DNA of 64,000 nucleotides. Origin: Cytobacillus gottheilii. GTDB taxonomy: Bacteria; Bacillota; Bacilli; Bacillales; Cytobacillaceae. The notes beneath the pieces were generated by a model. That model ran no database searches. It was not told the DNA's origin and saw only the letters and a list, made by a program, of their open reading frames with translations. Shown in pieces: positions 62,363 to 64,000 of the stretch (position 1 is the first letter of the stretch; each line of letters opens with the position of its first letter). Location: the NCBI RefSeq assembly GCF_001636345.1, contig NZ_KV440945.1, forward strand, positions 2,457,631 to 2,521,630, read 5' to 3'. The translations under genes were made by a program, and so were the position numbers.

Positions 62363-63178
62363 CTAAAACCCTCTCATCTCTTCCAGCATCTCACGGTACC
62401 CCTGTATCTGATAACCAACATCTGTTCTAGTATTCCGAATGGATCGGTCTTGAATCATTTTTTGATCCGGTATAATCGTTACATCTGTTTTTTGGTAGAT
62501 TTCCTGAATCATCGTCAAGAGTTCATGTTTAGATATTTTATGTGATGAAGCTAGATGATAGAGTCCGGAGACATTGTTTTCAATCATATAATGAATGGCT
62601 TTGGCCAGTTCAAGTGTGGTAACGCCATTCCACATTACCTTCTCAAAGCCTTTGATGGTTCCCTGCTGTTTCATAAACCAGAGGAATAGTCCAATGCCAT
62701 CCTCTTTTAATTCTGGACCAATAATAGAAGTGCGGATCGTTAAATGCCTGTCACTGAACACTTCTCCAAGCTGCTTGGATTGAGCGTAGATGGATGTTCC
62801 ATCGGTCGGATCTGTTTCAGTGTAATCTCCTTTACTGCCTGAAAAGACGCAATCCGTACTGATATGAATCAGTTTGCCATTACTTCTTTCCATGAGTTTG
62901 GCAAGCTGGTGGGGCAAAAGGCTGTTTACCTGGAAAGCAAGCTTTGTTTCCCGTTCTGCATGTGCATTGAGAATCCCAATACAATTAATGCTAATATCAG
63001 GTTTCACCGTCTCAATTACTTTCTCGACACTCGTTGAGTCTGTTACATCCACATATATTCCTTTAGAATCTGTCTGATCTCTTGTCGTATAATATACTTC
63101 ATATTTTGGTTGCTGCTGGAAATAGCGGATGATCATATGGCCAGCCATTCCTGTTCCGCCAAAAACTAACAGCTTCAT
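62363..63178 (-). CDS. RmlD-like sugar-nucleotide 4-reductase
   Basis: 271 residues. Cofactor motif G-G-T-G-M-A-G near 7-13, S-T-D-C-V-F-S-G near 107-114, catalytic Y-A-Q-S-K near 131-135 (RmlD type). ATG overlaps the stop of the preceding dehydratase gene as ATGA, so the pair is translationally coupled. The probable role is reduction of the 4-keto sugar made by the dehydratase, as in UDP-L-RhaNAc, L-QuiNAc or FucNAc synthesis. A 2-epimerase gene would complete it, and may lie beyond the window. Confidence 0.85.
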   Translation of the reverse strand: MKLLVFGGTGMAGHMIIRYFQQQPKYEVYYTTRDQTDSKGIYVDVTDSTSVEKVIETVKPDISINCIGILNAHAERETKLAFQVNSLLPHQLAKLMERSNGKLIHISTDCVFSGSKGDYTETDPTDGTSIYAQSKQLGEVFSDRHLTIRTSIIGPELKEDGIGLFLWFMKQQGTIKGFEKVMWNGVTTLELAKAIHYMIENNVSGLYHLASSHKISKHELLTMIQEIYQKTDVTIIPDQKMIQDRSIRNTRTDVGYQIQGYREMLEEMRGF

Positions 63179-64000
63179 TCAATAAACCCGCCTTCCTCAA
63201 GCATCTGCTTAATTTCAGCTTTCGTCATTAAGGTTGTGCCAGAATTGTATTCTTCAAGATTAACCTTGCTGAAGGTTTTGTAGCGATCTTTGACTCCTTC
63301 AATATAAATAGAAGGCAGAATGACGAAATATTCTTCATCATAAACAACTGTCATCGTACTTTCATATTCTGATAATAGCAGCTCATGAATTTTCTCACCG
63401 GGACGGACACCTAAAATTTCAATATCAACGTCCTCTCCGCTTTTCTCAATTAAGATTTCTGCAAGATCAATAATCTTACATGCTGGCATTTTCATAACAA
63501 AGATCTCGCCGCCAACACTTTCTGAAACAGCTTTAAACACAAGCTGAATCGCTTCTTGAACCGTTAAGAAAAAACGGGTCATTTTCATATCGGTGATCCC
63601 AATTTTTTTCTGCTCTTGAATTTGTCTTTTAAACACATGAATTACACTTCCATTTGTTCCTAAAACATTTCCGCCGCGAATACAAACAAACTTTGTTTCC
63701 GTATTCAACGTATTAGCATGAATGATCAGCTTCTCACCCATCGCTTTTGATAGACCATAAAAGTTTGATGGATTTGATGCCTTGTCAGTTGATATATATA
63801 CGACATTTTTCACATGACAGGCTATGGCAGCATCGATCACATTTTGAGTGCCAATCACATTCGTTTTCAATGCTTCCATCGGCTGATCTTCACAGACAGG
63901 TACATGCTTTAATGCTGCTAAATGAAAAACATATTCCACACCCTGGCAGGCATAAATCAGAGAATCCTTCTCTTTTATATCCCCAATAATAAAATGAAGT
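63175..64000 (-). CDS. UDP-N-acetylglucosamine 4,6-dehydratase-like (polysaccharide biosynthesis), 5' end outside window
   Basis: The frame runs open to the window edge (274 codons plus stop visible). F-I-I-G-D-I-K-E-K-D-S-L, H-L-A-A-L-K-H-V-P-V-C-E and K-T-N-V-I-G-T-Q-N-V are typical of the CapE/FnlA/PseB family; S-T-D-K-A and Y-G-L-S-K are the active-site pair. The missing N-terminus should hold the NAD loop. The product, a 4-keto-6-deoxy UDP-HexNAc, is the substrate of the coupled RmlD-like gene. Confidence 0.88.
   Translation of the reverse strand, partial: LHFIIGDIKEKDSLIYACQGVEYVFHLAALKHVPVCEDQPMEALKTNVIGTQNVIDAAIACHVKNVVYISTDKASNPSNFYGLSKAMGEKLIIHANTLNTETKFVCIRGGNVLGTNGSVIHVFKRQIQEQKKIGITDMKMTRFFLTVQEAIQLVFKAVSESVGGEIFVMKMPACKIIDLAEILIEKSGEDVDIEILGVRPGEKIHELLLSEYESTMTVVYDEEYFVILPSIYIEGVKDRYKTFSKVNLEEYNSGTTLMTKAEIKQMLEEGGFIE

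Overview
The window looks like chromosomal DNA of a low-GC, endospore-forming Bacillaceae member. Nearly all start sites carry strong GGAGG-type ribosome binding sites. Gene families are typical of Bacillus and relatives: DUF3231, HemAT, HelD, a Fur/PerR-type regulator beside catalase, T-box leaders, split L-serine dehydratase, LTA synthase, CNNM/CorC paralogues and spore-surface proteins. No rRNA, tRNA, CRISPR array, phage or intact insertion sequence was seen.

The most unusual content is at the left edge. Two genes appear to read an in-frame TGA as selenocysteine. The first is the N-terminus of a SelW/Rdx-family protein (1-156, minus strand) with a C-x-x-U redox motif followed by a compact hairpin with a GGUCU loop. 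The second is selenophosphate synthetase SelD (3559-4611), whose catalytic position 18 is TGA inside the expected U-G-C-K motif. Ordinary gene calling would lose the first gene and start the second 26 codons late. Together they imply selenocysteine decoding, which is uncommon in Bacillaceae; selA, selB and selC are not in this window.

Region by region: 0.2-5.3 kb holds DUF3231, a chemoreceptor, selD and a membrane protein. 5.6-9.5 kb is amino-acid catabolism: kbl-tdh for threonine and an orphan arginine deiminase. 10-12.7 kb has a GntR regulator with a ChbG-type deacetylase and a serine hydrolase. 13-15.4 kb is a peroxide-stress block (two Per boxes, catalase, PerR-type regulator, a 37-residue Cys-rich protein). 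15.4-19.4 kb is a translationally coupled hen1-pnkp RNA-repair pair. 19.4-30.3 kb contains an ABC-F ATPase, an array of eight 52-bp tandem repeats, an SDR, a 1136-residue membrane protein behind a palindromic operator/promoter, a secreted lipase-like protein and HemAT. 30.3-40.9 kb contains HelD, a KynB-like hydrolase, a MerR-CNNM-CNNM operon with a matching leader hairpin at both CNNM genes, and assorted small enzymes. 41-42.8 kb is a threonyl-tRNA synthetase without TGS or editing domains, behind two tandem T-box leaders. 43-49 kb holds an S66 peptidase, sdaAB-sdaAA and an LTA synthase.

From about 49 kb to the right edge is a loosely organised glycan region: two DUF2642-like proteins, five glycosyltransferases, sugar-nucleotide SDRs, a DUF1796 protein and a jelly-roll-like surface protein behind a good sigma-K promoter match. 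I infer that it builds or decorates the spore surface. Several intergenic repeat families are scattered through the window: a ~320-bp element (two copies and a remnant), a 51-bp-period repeat at two loci, a structured element at 19.45 kb and the 52-bp tandem array. Many starts were moved downstream from the longest open frame to the codon with the correctly spaced ribosome binding site; this is stated for each gene.
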